Shown: positions 12,880-24,115, counted from the stretch's first letter. The stretch: 64,000 nucleotides of DNA from Hysterangium stoloniferum (GCA_015178975.1 WHVD01000023.1:558001-622000); one strand, 5' to 3'. The notes: generated by a model from the sequence alone, not told the origin. Numbers and translations are program-made.

Positions 12880-13200
12880 AGGGGGCAGGCTGGGGTGATG
12901 GTGGGTAGGTACAGGTAGTTGAGTATCGATACCAGTATCATCAGGCGCAGGATATAAACGAGACATTGGTTATATTAAGTAGAATATACTTTTTACTTGT
13001 ATAAATCTTGAAAGCTGGTGCAGTGCTGGCCAGGGCGGGGTGACAAGGCGGGGAGAGGTGGTGTGGGCATGATGGTGTGATATAATATGCTGAGCAAGAA
13101 ACAGGGAATCCAACTCCAAGTCTAGCTGGAGAGGATAGCAATAGAAGTGGGGGGGGATAACCAAAGGGAGCCGGCCAGAGGAGATGATGGCAAAACATGA

Positions 13201-13628
13201 TCACTCATCCATCCTATTCATATCTCCATTTTCATCGTCCGCATACTGCTCCACAGACTGCCATGCTGCACATTTGCGGGGGACAGCGCAAGTGTGGTCT
13301 CCAGGCCTGACGGGTGCTGGTACGACTGGCATGTCGTCGACATGTGTGGGTGATGCGAGCCAATATACGACGTGTAGTGTGAGTCGCATGCCTCCTCGTG
13401 AGAAATGGCCCAGCCCCACCTCCACGCCTGATCCACCCCCCACTGCACTGCTCGAGCTGGTCATGGTGGTGCTCGGCAAGCCCCCAGGGCCCTGTGGGAA
13501 AAATGGCGCCATCAGCGTCCCAAGCCCCAGCATGCCACCCCCACCCCCTCCACCGCTGCTGCCCCTACTTGCATTCCCCGCACCACTGAGGCTGCTGTAT
13601 CTGCTCCCGCCATTCCCCACGATGCTGG
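13201..13628 (-). pseudogene. Inverted partial copy of the HMG-box-type gene 3' end
   Basis: The minus strand repeats the glycine-rich segment and C-terminus of the gene fragment at 14,396-15,443 (blocks GGGGGGGMLGLGTL and RKCAAWQSVEQYAD in one frame; SYQHPSGL and SPANVQHGSLWSS in another). It forms the inner end of the left palindrome arm, and the homology stops at 13,628 inside the Gly-rich region, so it lacks the upstream half. Substitutions relative to the right-arm copy are visible throughout, many of them transitions. It cannot be a functional gene by itself. Confidence 0.7.
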
Positions 13629-13639
13629 AGGTGTGCGAT

Positions 13640-14400
13640 ATGAATTTTTGCGACTCTTTGTGACACTTTGAGACTTTGTGTGACTCTGTGACTGTTTGAA
13701 CTTTGTGACTTTTTGTGACTTTTTGCGACTTTGCGACTTTGTGTGACTTTGTGACTTTTTGTACTTTGTAACTTTGTGTGACACTTTGCGACTTTGTGCA
13801 ACTTTTTGTGACACTTTGAGACTTTGTGTGACTCTGTGACTTTTTGAACTCTTGTGACTTTTTGCGACTTTTTGCGACTTTGCAACTTTGTGTGATATTT
13901 TGTGACTTTGTGGGACTTTGCGACTTTTTGTGACACTTTGCAACTTTGTGTGACATTTTGCAACTTTGTGTGACACTTTGCAACTTTGTGACACTTTGCA
14001 ACTTTGTGCGACTTTTTGTGACACTTTGGGACTTTGTGTGTGACACTTTGCGACTTTGTACTTTTTGTGACACTCTGCGACTTTGTGTGATACTTTGCGA
14101 CTTTGTGCGACTTTTTGTGACACTCTGCGACTTTGTGACACTTTGTGACTTTGTGTGACTTTGCGACTTGACCCAGTGTGTTGCAAAAAGTCACAGAGTG
14201 TCACACAATGTCACAGAGTGTCACACAATGTCACAGAGTGTCACACAATGTCACACAATGTCACAGAGTGTCACACAATGTCACACAATGTCACAGAGTA
14301 TCACACAATGTTGCAAAGTGTTACAAACAGTAGCACAGTGTCACAAACACAAAAAGTCACATAGTGTCACAAAGTTGCAAAGTGTCGCAAGCAGCTTGAC
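13640..14400. repeat. Central short-unit repeat block with an axis of inversion
   Basis: From 13,640 to about 14,170 the plus strand is built of 10-20-bp units such as TTTGTGTGACACTTTGCGAC. From about 14,175 to 14,400 the complement dominates (GTCACAGAGTGTCACACAAT units). The polarity flips near 14,170, so this block is itself a palindrome inside the larger one. The same unit family occurs in the arms at about 10,990-11,090 and 16,060-16,200. Long open frames through it are an artefact of the repeat. Confidence 0.8.
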
Positions 14401-15443
14401 CAAGCCAAAAAAGTTGAAGGAAAACTTCCACTCCAAGTACCCCAATACATCTACCGCCCCCGCCCCAACAACAGCTGCAAGAAGTGCCGCACCAATGCCT
14501 CGCTTTATGACACCTCCATCTTGCCGCACGACTTCCCTGCCGATGAGTACGGCAGCATCTCCCCCATCGACGGCGCACCCTACTGCCTCCCCTACGGGCT
14601 CGCCATGGCCTACTACTCCAGCAGCAGCCACTACGCCAATGCTGTGCCTGTGCTGAATGGACCCGCCATCCACACGGACGCCGACAATCACTTCCCCCCC
14701 GCTGTGACATGGCACCCCGCCTTCCCCAAGCTGGGGCACACGCACGGCAGCCACTGGCCCCACAGGCCGCAAGGACACGGGTATGGGCCGCACGACCATG
14801 GACAGGGACATGGGCACGGGCATGGGCCACATGGCGGCGGCAGCGGCGGTGATGGACACGGGAATGGGCCCTAGGACACGCTGCACCCCGTGCCGCTGCA
14901 TGCGATCGTGCACGGCGGCGTGCACCCCCGTACCACACACAGAACTGGTCTGCCGAGACCGGCTCGAGTGCAGACTTTGGGGGCTTCCCACCTGGGCTTG
15001 GTAGCGGTGCTGCGGGGAATGGCGGGAGCAGATACGGCAGCCTCAGCGGGAGCGGCAGTGGTGCGGGGAACGCAAGTAGGGGCGGCAGTGGCGGAGGTGG
15101 TGGGGGCGGCATGCTGGGGCTTGGGACACTGACGGCACCGTTTTTCCTGCAGGGCCCTGGGGGCTCGCCGAGCACCACCACGACCAGCTCGAGCGGTGCA
15201 GCGGGGGGTGGATCGGGCGCGGAGGTGGGGCCGGGCCATTTCTCGCAGGGAGGTGTGCGACTCGCACCACACATTGTATACTGGCTCGCATCACCCGTAC
15301 ATGTCGACGACACGCCAGTCGTACCAGCACCCATCAGGCCTGGTGACCATGCTTGCACTGTCCCCCGCAAATGTGCAGCATGGCAGTCTGTGGAGCAGTA
15401 TGCGGACGTTGAAAACAGAGATATGAATAGGATGGATGAGTGA
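14396..15443 (+). pseudogene. HMG-box-type transcription factor gene fragment carried by the transposon
   Basis: The GC-rich fragment begins inside what looks like the last helix of an HMG box (KLKENFHSKYP followed, one base out of frame, by YIYRPRPNNSCKK). HMG boxes of fungal and SOX factors commonly end in YxYRPR plus basic residues. Downstream come a His/Gly-rich stretch, a Gly/Ser-rich stretch (about 15,000-15,110) and a Ser/Thr/Pro/His tail (HPYMSTTRQSYQ, SPANVQHGSLWSS). At least three frame changes (near 14,445, 14,880 and 15,100-15,250) break it, and the first part of the box is absent because the short-repeat block abuts it. GC content and CpG content are far above the flanking arms, so it was captured from a host gene. 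Identification as HMG is by motif only; another basic C-terminal motif is possible. Confidence 0.55.
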
Positions 15444-17472
15444 TCACATTTTGCCATCGTCTCCTCTGGCCAGCTCCCTTTGGTTATCCCTCCCCCACTT
15501 CTATTGCTATCCTCTCCAGCTAAACTTGGAGTTGGATTCCCTTTTTCTTGCTCAGCATATTATATCACACTATCATGCCCACACCACCTCTCCCCGCCTT
15601 GTCACCCCACCCCGGCCAGCACTGCGCCAGCTTTCAAGATTTATACAAGTAAAAAGTATATTCTACTTAATATAACCAATGTCTTGTTTATATCCTGTGC
15701 CTGATGATACTGGTATTGATACTCAACTACCTGTACCTACCCACCATCACCCCAGCCTGCCCCCTGCCGCTGCCGCCATCTTGGATACTGCCTGCCCCAA
15801 CCCCCATTTTCTTGTTCCATGCCATCATCCCCCAGCTTCAAATTCACATGTGATGTGTACCTCCTACTGTATATCAGGTTTGCTGCGGCTTCTTCTTAAC
15901 ATAGATTATGTATATAATTGATAGTGATGCGTTTTTTTCCTCCCTTTGGTCCATGTGCTGTGTGTATAGTGTATCATTGTTTGTGGTCATAGAGAAAAGA
16001 GGATAATAGAAATTTTGGAGGCTTTTTACATAGATTATTATTGTGTGAAGACACTGTGCTATGATTTGTGACACTTTTGCGACTTTTTGCAACACGACTT
16101 TTTGCGATACTTTGCTTTGTGTGACACTTTGTGACTTTGTGTGACTTTGTGACTTTATGTGACACTTTGTGGCTTTGTGCGACTTTGCAACTTTTCAAAG
16201 ACACAAAAAGTCGCAAAGAGTCTAAAAAAGTCACAAAGAGTCTAAAAGAGTCACAAAGAGTCACAAAAAGTCACAAAGAGTCTAAAAGAATCGCAAAGAG
16301 TCATAAAAAGTCGCAAAGAGTCTACATGAGTCACAAAGAGTCTATAACAGTTGCAAAAAGTCTATAACAGTCGTAATGAGTCTATAATAGTCACAAAAAG
16401 TCCAAAAGAGTCACAAAGAGTCCAAAAAAGTCACAAAGAGTCCAAAAGAGTCGCAAAAAGTCCAAAAGAGTCGCAAAAAGTCCAACAGAGTCGCAAACAG
16501 TCCAAAAGAGTCGCAAATAGTCCAAAAGAGTCGCAAACAGTCCAAAAGAGTCACAAAAAGTCCAAAAGAGTCACAAAAAGTCCAAAAGAGTCGCAAACAG
16601 TCTATCAGAGTTGCAAACAGTCGCAAACAATCACAAAGAGTCTAGAATAGTTGCAAAAAGTCTAGAATAGTTGCAAAAAGTCTGAAAGAGTCGCACTCTA
16701 GCCTCCTGAAAACTTGCAAATTGCATTGAATATTCCCAAACACTTGCCAATTGTAATGAATCACACTGTATCTTTTCAAATATTTGTGAATCGCACTGAA
16801 TTGCACTGTATCCTTTCGAATATTTGCGAATCGTGCTGAATTGCAAAACCTCAGTTCAGGGTTTCTTACCTTGAAAAACCTCTAAGAAACTCATGGAAAA
16901 TCATCAATTTCTTCATGATTTTACAAACAGATTTTTTGAATTTCCATAGTGTTTGTGACCAAGGAAAATTTTGTTGAAATATATAATTATTCAATGATTT
17001 TATGTATAATTAAATTGTAAACTTCATCATGGTTTTCCCCTTGACAAAACATTAAAAAAACTTTGTCTTGGCTCAAGATATTTTCAGGCAGAGAACCATA
17101 GTTTTCACTGAATTCCCTCAGAGGCAAAATTAAGTAGAAATATGTGGTTTTCAATTGATTTCTCTAGGCACATTATTACAGTTTTCATAGGATTTTGTTA
17201 GGTGGAAAAATCCTAACAAAATACAGGGTTTTCTAAAAGTTTTCTTATTCAGAAAATCCATAAAGAATAGGATATTTCCAACAATATTTCCTCATAATTT
17301 CCTGATGCAAATTTTTAGAATTTTCAGATCCAATTTTTGGCCTCAGAAAAACCTACTAAAACTCAGAATTTTCAAAGAGTTTTTCAATTCACAAAACACT
17401 TAGAAAACTTGGCCAAATAACAAGATTTTCTGAAGGTTTTCCAACTCCAAAAATCTTGGGGTGCCTCCAGTG
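15008..17472. repeat. Right arm of the palindromic element
   Basis: This uninterrupted arm of about 2,465 bp pairs with the left arm. Its 20-bp array (about 16,200-16,690) is longer than that of the left arm (about 350 bp), so repeat number has drifted between arms while the flanking sequence stayed very similar. Outer end: ...CCAAAAATCTTGGGGTGCC followed by TCCAGTG and the AGA duplication. Confidence 0.85.
16200..16690. repeat. 20-bp subterminal tandem array, right arm
   Basis: Inverted counterpart of the array at 10,683-11,030. Units such as AGTCCAAAAGAGTCGCAAAA are repeated about 24 times. GAGTC/AGTC cores recur every 10 bp, so a sequence-specific protein would meet its site once per helical turn; this spacing is seen, its use is inferred. 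Confidence 0.8.
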
Positions 17473-18541
17473 AGAGCTTCCTATCAGGTAATCTGTCAAA
17501 GGACTCTTTGGAGAACACTTCCCTAAATTGGTGACAGTTGGGGACTAAATCCTCAAAGGTTTTCTTCTGGTCCTGTTTATGAGATTCTTCTGCCACCTTC
17601 TGATATACAGTAGAAGTAGCATTGACATTAGCTTGAGGATAGACAGTTGTAGCCAGCTCCTATCACTGTCTTCAATCCCTGACTGGTCATCTTCCTTCTC
17701 TTCATCTTCAGTCTCAATGAGACTAGGGAGTTTCCTTTTAAATTCTGCTGCCTTTCTCTGCTTCTTCCTCCTAATTCTCCTAACCTCTATAGGACATTGA
17801 GATAAACATCAGGTAAAGTAAACTTCTCCAGTCCTTCAATTTATTTCTGGGTTGTGTTGGTATAACCAAGTGTGTCCAATGATAGCAGGTGTATCCCCTG
17901 GGTCACATACATACATACAGCAAAGGTGGTTTTTTCTGTAGGGTTTTGGAATATCATTGTTAAATGTACTTCCTCTTGGATAGATCCCCCATGATTCAGT
18001 ATTCCATTAACATTGTAGACTGGAATAGCTCTGGGAAGCTTGACAGTATTAGAGCTATGATACTCCACAAATTTCTTATCTAGAAAAACACCTGTGACTC
18101 CAGACTCAAGGAGGGCTGTAACAGAAATTCTGGCTCCTGTGTCTAGTGTTCTGAGGACAACTGAAAGGTGTGTAGAAGTCTTGGGATAAGTGCTTCTGAT
18201 AAAAATGTTTTGTGGGGGAGTTTCTGGGTGGGATGTGATGTTACATTCACACTTTCACTTAATGCTGCATGTGAACATACACATGACATTGTGTGAATGT
18301 ACATATAATGTTGTCACAGACAATGATGCATGTGGATGAGATTGTGTGTGTGTTGTTGCATTGCATGTGTTGTTGCATCGCACATGTTTGTCACAAATGT
18401 ACAAACTCAAATTTCAATAATAATCAATTTAATATTTCTTCGACATTCCTTCAACTTCCAACTCAACTATTCTTCAACTTGTCTCAGTTTGATGTCATTG
18501 ATGATTTCACTTTGAGATCATATTATCATCATAGGTAAATG

Positions 18542-18836
18542 TGTTGAAACAGTTGAATAACCCTTTGTAGAATACCCTTGTGAGTGTATATTCAACTGTA
18601 AAGACATACCTGTGAGTGTGATTGGAAAGTAAACACTAAGGAGACTTTCCCACACCCACAGTGGACTATACTACTAGGTGCTTATCTAAGCACCTATACA
18701 GGAGGTACCGACCTAAGGTAACTCACTCAATACTGCACCTATAGTGCTGGGAAAAATACTACAAATATCAGAAAAATATGGAGATCATAATAGACTATGT
18801 TAGAGCTGTAGTATCATACTCTAACAAAATGATATA
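18542..18836. repeat. Solo LTR of the Copia B family
   Basis: A 295-bp block (TGTTGAAACAG...CTCTAACA) matches the LTRs of Copia element B at 38,633-38,937 and 45,050-45,346 along its length. It is flanked by the 5-bp duplication AAATG (18537-18541 and 18837-18841). No internal region is present, so it is a solo LTR left by LTR-LTR recombination. Confidence 0.9.
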
Positions 18837-20518
18837 TAGTATATAAGGGTGATGATAGGAATGAAGGAAGTCAGTCAGAAAACCTGTATCATAATTATAT
18901 TATTACTGTATTATATAATTGTCAAACTTTTCCGAGCTTTTATTTGACTAATTATTCATGAGCCTCTGTGTCCTATCTTTGCCTCATGTTTTATCAACAG
19001 GACAAATTAATACTTCATTGAACGAGGCATCTGCATTCAATATTGTTGAATACAGTATTATTTGATTGTTTATTTAACTTTATTGAGTGAAATTCATTTC
19101 ATGTCAGTGTTGTTGCATTGCACATACTGTGACATTGGCCAGAACAGATGTTTGCACAGCATCAGACATGTATGCATGAAATAAATTACATAATATAATT
19201 AAAATCAAACTAAATATAAATTGTTAAATAGTGCCCTGACAAATATTGACTTAGATTACCCCCATTTAGTCTTCAGCCATCTTACTCCCTCCCTAATACC
19301 CTTGAAGATATGTATTGTCAACAAGTCATGACTCTTTTACCCATGACCCTTAACATTTCAGCGCTCCAGTTGATTGAGCTAAGTGCTGTCTTTAATTCTT
19401 ATTGTACTATCTGCCCTGTTTGAAATACCAGAGCACCTTAACAGTTCATATGTGTTACGACCCGTTCCCAGATGTTTTAATATCCGACTTCTGACCTCTG
19501 ACTACAGAACATCATAGTTACCATATCTTCCACATTCTTCCCTTGTTCCACATTTGGTAATTTGTCTGTTGACAAGTATTCACTTGTTCATCTATTATAT
19601 TCCCATTTTGGAATATTATCTCTCCGATACGTCTTATTGTATTCCTGTTTTAGAAATACTCCTATTTCCGTCTTATTATGGTCTTAGTTTGTAGTACAAT
19701 AACGAGAAGACTTATATTAGTTTCCATGAATTTGTACTTTACTTTAGATCTGATATCGACTTAGTTTCTTATTCCCTCTTCCGTCTTTCTTGTCATGAAT
19801 CAATTATTCTTCGATAAAGTCAAATAATATTCTACTAATCGAACTCGAAAGCCTTGTTCGACGAAGTATATATTCGCCCTGTCAATGAAGTAAGAGGCTA
19901 TTACCAGTCGCGAGAACTCACGGAAGTATTTGTCGAGGAAGTTACAACAAAGTAGATTACTAATATCACTAATATACAGATATTTCGACTGACTCCCTCG
20001 CTTCTTTTGTAGCCCTTTTTATGCTTTTCGTCGCATCGTTATGACTATGTTATGAACTAATTATGAAATCATATATGACGTTGAAATGAGACATGTCGAA
20101 AGAGATTCGATGGTGTCGAATAATGTTCGGTTTTGTTGAGTTGAATTTGATAGGTCGAAGAGTTGTTGAAAGTTACCTTTGAATGTTTGTGACAATACGT
20201 GACATGTGACAGTTGTGACATTTCTGTATGCTCGATATTTGGAACTCTTCAGAACTCTGAATATCTGTATCTTCCATTGTAAGTCTCTCCTCTGAAATTA
20301 AGGACTTTGAGTGTTTGTGTAGAGGCGCAGCACATAAGCTGAAGCCAATGTCCTGACCCTATCTGATAGTTCCTGAATTCCTGGTGACTTTCCAATAGTT
20401 CTGGAATAAGTTCCCAACATGGCACTTAACAATATGAGGGTGCAACACATAAGTTGAAGCCAGGCTCCACTCAGGGAGCCAAAGACTGTTAGATTGTGTA
20501 ATACTAGTATTGTTTCCC
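18837..20518. other. Repeat debris without genes
   Basis: No gene is supported. 19,240-19,450 recurs at about 28,195-28,390. 19,450-20,280 recurs, in a different order, at 46,200-47,060 (see that entry). Short pieces of the solo-LTR family (ATAAGCTGAAGCC motif) lie near 20,330 and 20,450. The part 19,450-20,280 keeps many CpG sites (TTCGACGAAG, TTCGTCGCATCG), unlike its relative at 46 kb where these read TpG or CpA. Confidence 0.7.
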
Positions 20519-20602
20519 AGGATCAGGTGGTGTAGTGCTAACACGCTTGGTATATATGCAGAAGCCCTGGGTTCTGGCCATTCATTTTCTATACTTTAAC
20601 AA
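20519..20602 (+). repeat. tRNA-related repeat, degenerate copy
   Basis: The block GGTGGTGTAGTGCTAACAC (A-box-like) followed by CCTGGGTTCTGGCC (B-box-like) and ATTCATTTTCTATA matches the tRNA-bearing end of the retroposon at 40,894-40,980. Upstream, TGTTAGATTGTGTAATAC also matches that element (40,755). It is therefore a second, internally shortened copy of the same family, not a tRNA gene. Confidence 0.6.
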
Positions 20603-20755
20603 AGACTCACCACTTTACTGTTATCCATGTGTACTGTACATGCTTACATAATCAATCAGAGACATGTTCTTGATCCACTGTGTGTTGTCCTGATATTTAC
20701 AAGCACATGTGATGAAGATGCTTATTAAATAAGTCATGATCTGTATGAAACTACA

Positions 20756-23700
20756 TCATAAAGAAAAGATAACCAATCTGCCTTCATCTTTCATGAACAG
20801 TAATCTACAGCCACATTCATTATCAGGTAATGTCATAATCAGAAATCCTAAACAGAGCCATACCTTTCTTTTCAACTGAGATACCTTCACTGGATTTTTC
20901 TCATTGAAGACATCTTGAAGTTCCTATTCATTGAAGTGTTCATGAAAATAACATTGTATGTCCAATTAATACATACCTCGAGTGTTCTCCCTACGGTCTC
21001 AACGCATAAAAAATGCCACAATATGGTTTGTATGACATCCATCGCAACGAACACCAGCTACGTTTACTCAGTACGGGATGAAATACTTATAGATATATGA
21101 CTATCTTACGATAAACCGCCACTGCATAACAGATTCAGGTCAGGGAATGGCTTCCAGAATGATGAGATTCGACTAGCTAACCTGTAGGTGTGCAAGGCCA
21201 ATGGGGGTGGTATACAGCAGAATAAAGCCCGAGATATTTAAAATAAAGTTCTAGAATGACAAGGTGGTGAGCCGAATGTCTTGGACCAATAGCGAGGCAG
21301 ATATGTACTACCTTCAGAGTCAGGCCTTTTGCACGGGCAGTCGTTTCCAAACATTCCAGACTATACGTCATATCTACGGCGGCGGCGTTCAGTGGACTGC
21401 AGAGGATCTATAGAGTATGTAATTTACGTAAGGGGCCGTAGGTAAATGAATAGACACCCTATTTTACCACAATTAATGGCTTTTCTTTAAAAAAAAAAGG
21501 ACTGGGAGGTACGTACGCCCCAGATAAAAAAGGTGGCTGCAGCGGCATTTCCAACTTTTACAGGTCATGTCTGATATTTAATCCTGTGGATAAAGGACGA
21601 AATCAACCACAATACCTCGTAAATCCTTAGGCCCATCGCCATCTGAATGAGAGATAGTCTTCGGCATCAAGATGCAGGAATTATGTATTAAGTGAAATAC
21701 TTACATGATGCCCACTTCGCGCTGAAGCCGGCATTTAAAGCGAGGCATATGGCAGTGACTAGGGTTCCATAAACGAACACTGGGTGTGTATACCTCAGCA
21801 AAGAGGATATGTTATTTGGGTCAATAATTGACCCACCCTTTCTTCTGGGCAATTTATCTGATGCCATATGGGTCAACTCAGAAATTCAGCAATGTTATTT
21901 CATTGAAGCACTTACCCGAGAGAGCAGCCGAAAGTGATCCAGTGAGACAACCAATTATAACAAGGATTAAATTCATTGCGAATTGCATTAGTGCTGTGCG
22001 ACGGATTAAAGTGTGTTATATCGAAAGACAAATAAAGGGGTACAATTAAATCCCAGAGCTTGAAAGATCTAGATATACGAAAGAGTTCGGTCCACATCCA
22101 TATATATCGTACGAGGAAATAGTTGGTCAACACGTACTTGTAGATTGTATACCCCTTCAATAACCATTACGTCGAGTTGAGGATCATTAATATAGGCCAC
22201 GTACCTAAACCAGAACCACTGGTCTGTACTGGAAACATCCTCGATAAGGCGCGGACTCCAACTATGCTTGCAACTTACAAAAAAGCACTGCCATTATAAC
22301 CATGAGAGACCTCCACCGTGCATTTCGTGTGTTATACCTCATAACGTTATGTCAGGATATTATTTACTCCCATGAGGTCATATGGATTTACAGTGGGGTA
22401 TAATCCCACCAACGCTGCCGATAGCATCAATGTTGATAAGAAGGCATACAAGGGAATGACGGTGGAGGGGATGGTGTCAACCAACCTCATGGGTGTCACT
22501 GACGTGTATCTTACTCTTGAATCCAGCGATCTCTAGTACATCCATCGAATCGTTTAGCTCCTGAAGCAAGCAGCTCTCAGAAAGCCCACGATTGACAGAA
22601 GCTGGCTCACATTTTTTCCTGATTATAATTTAGTCCGAAAGTGAACCAACTAGCAGAGAAAGGCTTACCGTGATAACGGATGAGGACTCGACGGGCCCGT
22701 TCCTCATGCCCGTGTGCGTACAACCATCTATGATATTGTTCAGCACGTCAGTATGGTTGGCAAAGTGCCACTCACCGTGGGCTTTCCGGCTAATATTTTT
22801 CACCACTGTTCAGTTGAGGGAAGAACCATGATTCTAATGACGTACGCAAAACCACACCACGATCGACACTATAGTGGCAGGGAAAATCTACGGGAATGTG
22901 ATATATTCTCAACTGGCCAATTGCACGTTTCAGAATACTCACCTGAATAATTAGTGGAATTCTCCACGACCAATTGTTCGGTATGGTCGATGTGCCCCAC
23001 GCCTGGATGGAATCTAAGGATACTGTCTTTAGTTTTAATTGTGATATCTCACCACTGCGGCAGCGGTCATGTATCCGATATTTGCACCACTAAAATGTGA
23101 CTGAAGGTAAGGCCAACCGTTCTTACACGACAGCGCGACATACATTTGATAAAAACCAGACATCCGCCCTTTCCACTAGTAGTTATAAGCGAACGCCATG
23201 TCGTAAAAGAGATTCATAATACTTTACCTGAGGAGGGGCTATTTCAATAATGTACGTCGGCGCTCCGATATCTGTTATGGCGACACCTGCCCCGAGCAGA
23301 AATCGTCCGGCGAGGAATTGGTTCCGTGCGTGCGAAGAAGCAAGAATTGATGTCGCGAGGATGACTGTAGCACTGCCTGATAATCTCCAGGTTAAAGTTT
23401 TGCTAAAACAGAGGGTATACATGAGTTATGAGTTACATGTGACCTACCTGCGCACATTCCTGCACGGCGTCCGAACTTGTCGCATATTACAGATCCAGCA
23501 ATGCCGCCTACCAATTGACCGATTGAGAAAATGGAGAATATTATTCCTGTCGCTTGAGCAGAATTTCCAGAGTTAAATGTATCCTTAAATCTGTCGTGCT
23601 TTCTGTGATCTTTATTCGTTTTAAATAAAATAGGGCTTCACTTACGGTTGCATCCCATTGATGCCTAGCGAATGGAAAATGCTGTCGTCAGCAATATACA

Positions 23701-24115
23701 TATATATTAGGGTAGCAGAAATTAGCCCACCAGTCATCGCACTTGGTCGGCATGGGTTAATTGATGTTCTGGGACCATGTTTACAGCACACACCTTATAT
23801 CATAACCGGTACTGAAAAGTAGTCAGAAATACTGTGGTCAGTGGGCGAGGAACCTCCTACCTGAAAGAGCACTGCGCCGCTAAAATTATCAAGCCGTACA
23901 GAACAAAGCTTTGTATCGACCATGGGTTCAGTTTGCCTTAATTACAATACGATTATTGTTTATAATAGGAACGCAGAATGTAGGGTTAACAACACACCGT
24001 TGAGAGCCTCCGAGTGACTCTGTACAGTCCAAGAATTGGGATGTACAATACAACCTAGTTTCTCGGTCGGGGAAGTCTTGTCATCTAGAGATGGGGGAGA
24101 AGGAAAACTGGCCAT
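20756..24115 (-). CDS. MFS sugar transporter, about 20 exons
   Basis: This is a plasma-membrane sugar/H+ symporter of the MFS sugar-porter family. Exons read from ATG at 24115 (MASFPSPPSLDDK...). In order: TM1 (SIQSFVLYGLIILAAQ), GYDI, TGGLIS, GINGMQP, exon 23,590-23,448 with the DKFGRRAG signature between TM2 and TM3, exon 23,376-23,228 with LAGRFLLGAG and APTYIIEIAPPQ, WKGRMSGFYQ, exon 23,002-22,943 ending WSWRIPLIIQ, then a 14-nt micro-exon (22,789-22,776) encoding PESPR followed by WLYAHGHEERARRVLI, then RWWDYTPL, ARWRSLMVIMAVLF, MQFAMNLILVIIG, DKLPRRK, ECLETTARAKGLTL, LYTTPIGLAHLQ and VETVGRTLE near the C-termin end (PESPRW and VETKGRTLE are diagnostic). Nearly all junctions have GT-AG ends and keep phase; I could not settle those near 21.4, 22.1 and 22.5 kb, so a defect there is possible. 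The C-terminal end (20,756-20,880) is uncertain. Confidence 0.8.

Larger units (their letters stand above)
9668..13628. repeat. Left arm of the palindromic element
   Basis: This is the inverted partner of 15,008-17,472. Landmarks that pair by eye: the ATTTTTGGAGTTGGAAAACC segment at the outer end, the AT-rich segment 9,690-10,440, the 20-bp array 10,683-11,030, the segment 11,100-11,266 (partner 15,760-15,930) and 12,885-13,628 (partner 15,008-15,757). The only large asymmetry is the solo LTR at 11,272-12,879. The pairing breaks off within the gene fragment near 13,628. Confidence 0.85.
9668..17472. mobile_element. 7.8-kb palindromic CACTA-like DNA transposon
   Basis: The block starts CACTGGAGGCATCCCAAG and ends with the inverted form, and is flanked by the 3-bp direct repeat AGA (9665-9667 and 17473-17475). 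CACTA/G termini plus a 3-bp target duplication are the known signature of the CACTA (EnSpm/CMC) superfamily. The terminal inverted repeats are exceptionally long: left arm 9,668-13,628 (after discounting a 1.6-kb solo LTR) and right arm 15,008-17,472, close to 2.4 kb each and nearly identical by eye over long stretches. Each arm holds AT-rich DNA, then an array of 20-bp units, then a GC-rich part with the 3' end of an HMG-box-type gene. The 1.4-kb centre carries more short repeats and the single-copy part of that gene. No transposase was seen, so it is non-autonomous. It landed in the Gypsy fossil. Confidence 0.78.
6387..18270 (-). mobile_element. Ty3/Gypsy retrotransposon fossil, twice interrupted
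   Basis: Three separated stretches on the minus strand carry Gypsy pol and gag-side sequence: 17,476-18,270 (protease and linker, with a PVYNVNGI-like block), 9,405-9,664 (start of reverse transcriptase, [10 protein letters not shown] motif) and 6,387-7,776 (rest of RT, RNase H; motifs [28 protein letters not shown] and LEADSSDFATGA). The order and orientation are those of one element. The gaps between stretches are filled exactly by two other elements that carry their own target-site duplications (GATAT at 7,777-9,404; AGA at 9,668-17,472). No LTR of this element was recognised. It is old: heavily broken (many breaks), CpG-poor, and the host of the two insertions. Confidence 0.82.

Noticed and set aside
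13640-14400. Several long overlapping open frames rich in S, K, V, H and Q on both strands
   Set aside because: They arise from the short tandem units in the palindrome centre; no frame has gene-like composition and all overlap each other.
16131-16650. Lysine/serine-rich open frame of about 100 codons
   Set aside because: Translation of the 20-bp subterminal array, mirrored in the left arm; not a protein gene.
13640-16690. Possible CRISPR array from regularly spaced short repeats
   Set aside because: Units are contiguous and degenerate without unique spacers, and lie in a eukaryotic transposon.
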